DNA from: an uncultured Oscillospiraceae bacterium
GTDB taxonomy: Bacteria; Bacillota_A; Clostridia; Oscillospirales; Oscillospiraceae
Length of the DNA: 26,962 nucleotides
NCBI GenBank assembly: GCA_944387745.1
Contig: CALXGD010000025.1
Location: 1 to 26,962 of the forward strand
Direction: 5' to 3'
Shown: positions 25,656-26,962 of the stretch, piece after piece
Layout: each line of letters starts with the position of its first letter
Numbering within the stretch: position 1 is the stretch's first letter
Position numbers and translations under genes: made by a program
Notes under the pieces: generated by a model
Told to the model about the DNA's origin: nothing
Databases searched by the model: none
What the model saw: the letters and a program-made list of their open reading frames with translations, nothing else

Positions 25656-25868
25656 ATGAGACGGTTTGAACAATTTTCAACAGAACCCCTTGGAGAAGCT
25701 GGAGAGGAAACTGCCGTTGATACCCAGCTCGAGGTGGATTTAATCTGCGGCGGCGTGGGCTTTGACGACGGTCCCACAGAGGGCAGCCAACAGTGGAGGG
25801 AGCGCCGCCGCCAAAAGAAGGAGACTACAGGGGCAAAGGAAGGGGGATCCAGCCATGTCGGAACTTGA
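25656..25868 (+). CDS. Small protein of 70 residues, unknown
   Basis: Not recognised. Seen: acidic N-terminal half (MRRFEQFSTEPLGEAGEETA) and a basic Arg/Lys-rich stretch near residues 48-57 (WRERRRQKKETT). No signal peptide or helix. Start: an ATG at 25650 directly abuts GAGGAGG and is too close; the ATG at 25656 has correct spacing. It begins 11 bases after the transglutaminase stop and overlaps the next gene by 14 bases, so it is embedded in the operon and likely translated with it. Confidence 0.65.
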   Translation: MRRFEQFSTEPLGEAGEETAVDTQLEVDLICGGVGFDDGPTEGSQQWRERRRQKKETTGAKEGGSSHVGT

Positions 25869-26815
25869 TCACGGCGGTTCCGAAGTCCACGAGGACGCAG
25901 AGGTCCACGAGGCGTCGCCTGCGGAGACCGGCGGAGAGGCCTCTGAAGCCACTCAAGAAGCCGCCGAAGAAGAGGCCAGGGAGTCCGGCGGGTTCCAGGA
26001 CTCCGATTATGCGGAGGCCCCGGAGTCCCCTGCGGAGGACTGCGGCAGGGAAAAGGAAGAAGCCGATGCCGAGGACGATGAAAATCAAGAGGCCGGATTC
26101 CAGAATGGCGACGGGCCCAGCCGAACGGACACTCCGCCTCACGACATTGAGCAGAAGGAGGCGGCCGACTCTCCCCCCTCAGATGAGGATCGCATTGGTT
26201 TCAATGACGCCGACGGTAACGACGAGATTTCCGAAGCACCAGATGCGGCTGAAACTCCTGAGGAACCCGCCGATGAGGCACCTGAAAAAGCTGCTGAGGA
26301 TGAGCCCTCTGAGACCCCCGCCGACGCGGAGGCCCCTCAGGCGCTCGACGAGGAAGATACCCCGGAGGACCAGGGAGAACCGGAGGAATATGAAGCCCAG
26401 GAGGCCGATGAGCCCGCCGGGGAGGACGCTTCCGAGCAGCCTGAGACGGAGACCTACGAGGAACCCGCCGAGGATGTCCCCGAAAAAGCTGCTGAGGATG
26501 AGCCCTCTGAGACCCCCGCCGACGCTGAGACCTCTCAGGAGCTCGACGGGGAAGAGGGCCCGGAGGACCAGGGGGAACCGGAGGAATATGAAGCCCAAGA
26601 GCCCGACGAGCCCGCCGGGGAGGAAGCCCCCGAGCAGCCTGAGACAGAGGCCTCCGAGGAACCCGCCGATGAGGTCCCCGAAAAAGCTGCTGAGAATGAG
26701 CCCTCTGAGTCCCCCGCTGACGCGGAGACCTCTCAGGAGCTTGACGAGGAAGATGCCCCGGAGGACCAGGGAGAACCGGAGGAATATGAAACCCAGGAGC
26801 CCGATGAGCCCGCCG
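25855..26815 (+). CDS. Highly acidic Glu/Pro/Ala/Asp-rich repeat protein, 3' end lost
   Basis: About 320 residues are visible. Seen: MSELDHGGSEVHEDAEVHEA at the start, a very acidic low-complexity body, then 66-residue tandem repeats from residue 136 on, of the type EEPADEAPEKAAEDEPSETP ... EDQGEPEEYEAQE. No signal peptide, membrane helix or Cys was seen in this part. Start: the ATG at 25855 follows AAGGAAGGGGG; a longer frame from 25762 would run over the previous gene. The protein is cut at 26815, where adapter sequence begins; the frame's apparent end at 26850 (IGRASCRERV) is artificial. Likely a disordered protein. Its role is unknown; with the operon it might be a linker, a chaperone-like buffer, or a substrate of the transglutaminase (Glu/Gln-rich). 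Confidence 0.75.
26260..26815 (+). repeat. 198-bp in-frame tandem repeats
   Basis: Two full units (26260-26457, 26458-26655) and a third unit cut at 160 bases (26656-26815). Each encodes 66 residues. Copies differ at scattered codons, mostly conservative. True copy number is unknown since the assembly breaks here. Confidence 0.9.
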
Positions 26816-26873
26816 AGATCGGAAGAGCGTCGTGTAGGGAAAGAGTGTAGATCTCGGTGGTCGCCGTATCATT
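26816..26873. other. Illumina TruSeq universal adapter (sequencing artefact)
   Basis: 58 bases identical, from memory, to the reverse complement of the TruSeq universal (P5) adapter: they open with AGATCGGAAGAGC and end in GCCGTATCATT. This is not genomic DNA. Confidence 0.98.
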
Positions 26874-26962
26874 AAAAAAAAAAAAAGACGAGAAAGAAAC
26901 AGACCAAAAAAAAAAAAAAACAAAAACAAGCGCAAAGAGAAACAACAAAAGAACAAAAAAAA
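26874..26962. other. A-rich read-through past the adapter (artefact)
   Basis: After the adapter the sequence is almost only A runs with scattered G and C, as seen when a sequencer reads beyond the end of a short fragment. Composition is unlike everything else in the window. Confidence 0.93.

Noticed and set aside
25825..26598. Minus-strand frames with hydrophobic Leu/Gly/Phe repeats, resembling membrane proteins
   Set aside because: They are the antisense of the Glu/Pro/Asp-rich repeats; apparent hydrophobicity follows from the complementary codons.
26733..26956. Minus-strand frames at the window end with Phe-rich starts
   Set aside because: They translate adapter and A-rich noise, a known contaminant pattern.

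Overview
The window reads as a high-GC, low-GC-phylum anaerobe: an Oscillospiraceae/Clostridia-type Firmicute, close in style to Flavonifractor, Lawsonibacter or Oscillibacter. This is inferred from YesM/YesN-type two-component proteins, an Mgl-type sugar importer with a lipoprotein binding protein, SLH and BspA-type surface repeats, strong AGGAGG ribosome sites, sigma-A promoters and an iron-sulfur L-serine ammonia-lyase. No rRNA, tRNA, CRISPR array, insertion sequence or phage gene was seen. The last ~150 bases are not genomic: they are an Illumina adapter plus A-rich read-through, so the true contig ends near 26815.

Region 1 (1-11330, all minus strand) is a galactose sensing and use locus. 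In transcription order it holds a YesN-type regulator, a YesM-type histidine kinase, a sugar-binding lipoprotein that probably feeds the kinase, then mglB-mglA-mglC, then galK and the start of galE. A promoter in front of mglB, a large hairpin between mglB and mglA and a terminator-like hairpin after mglC divide it into units. The most striking point is mglB: its sequence is a circular permutation of the classical galactose/glucose-binding protein, with the usual first ~80 residues moved to the C-terminus. MglC has an added ~220-residue cytoplasmic coiled-coil-like N-terminus.

Region 2 (11331-17634) starts with a GC-rich stretch and two tiny overlapping candidate genes. Next come an ECF-like sigma factor fused through an Ala/Gly-rich linker and a membrane segment to a Glu-Pro repeat and Ig-like (Big_2-like) domains (minus strand), and, divergently, a large secreted protein with BspA-type leucine-rich repeats and a C-terminal SLH anchor. 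The sigma factor may control surface proteins in response to something outside the cell.

Region 3 (17635-19464) is a single-chain beta-alpha L-serine ammonia-lyase with its own consensus promoter and a structured leader.

Region 4 (19700-26815) is a tightly packed plus-strand operon that I cannot assign to a known system: a 1051-residue HerA/FtsK-type ATPase with a Ser/Thr/Gly-rich insert, a Cys-rich protein with a Big_2-like domain and no signal peptide, a transglutaminase-like protein with an intact Cys-His-Asp triad, a 70-residue protein, and a very acidic protein made of 66-residue tandem repeats. The assembly breaks inside those repeats, so the operon probably continues. This is the best candidate for an undescribed system.
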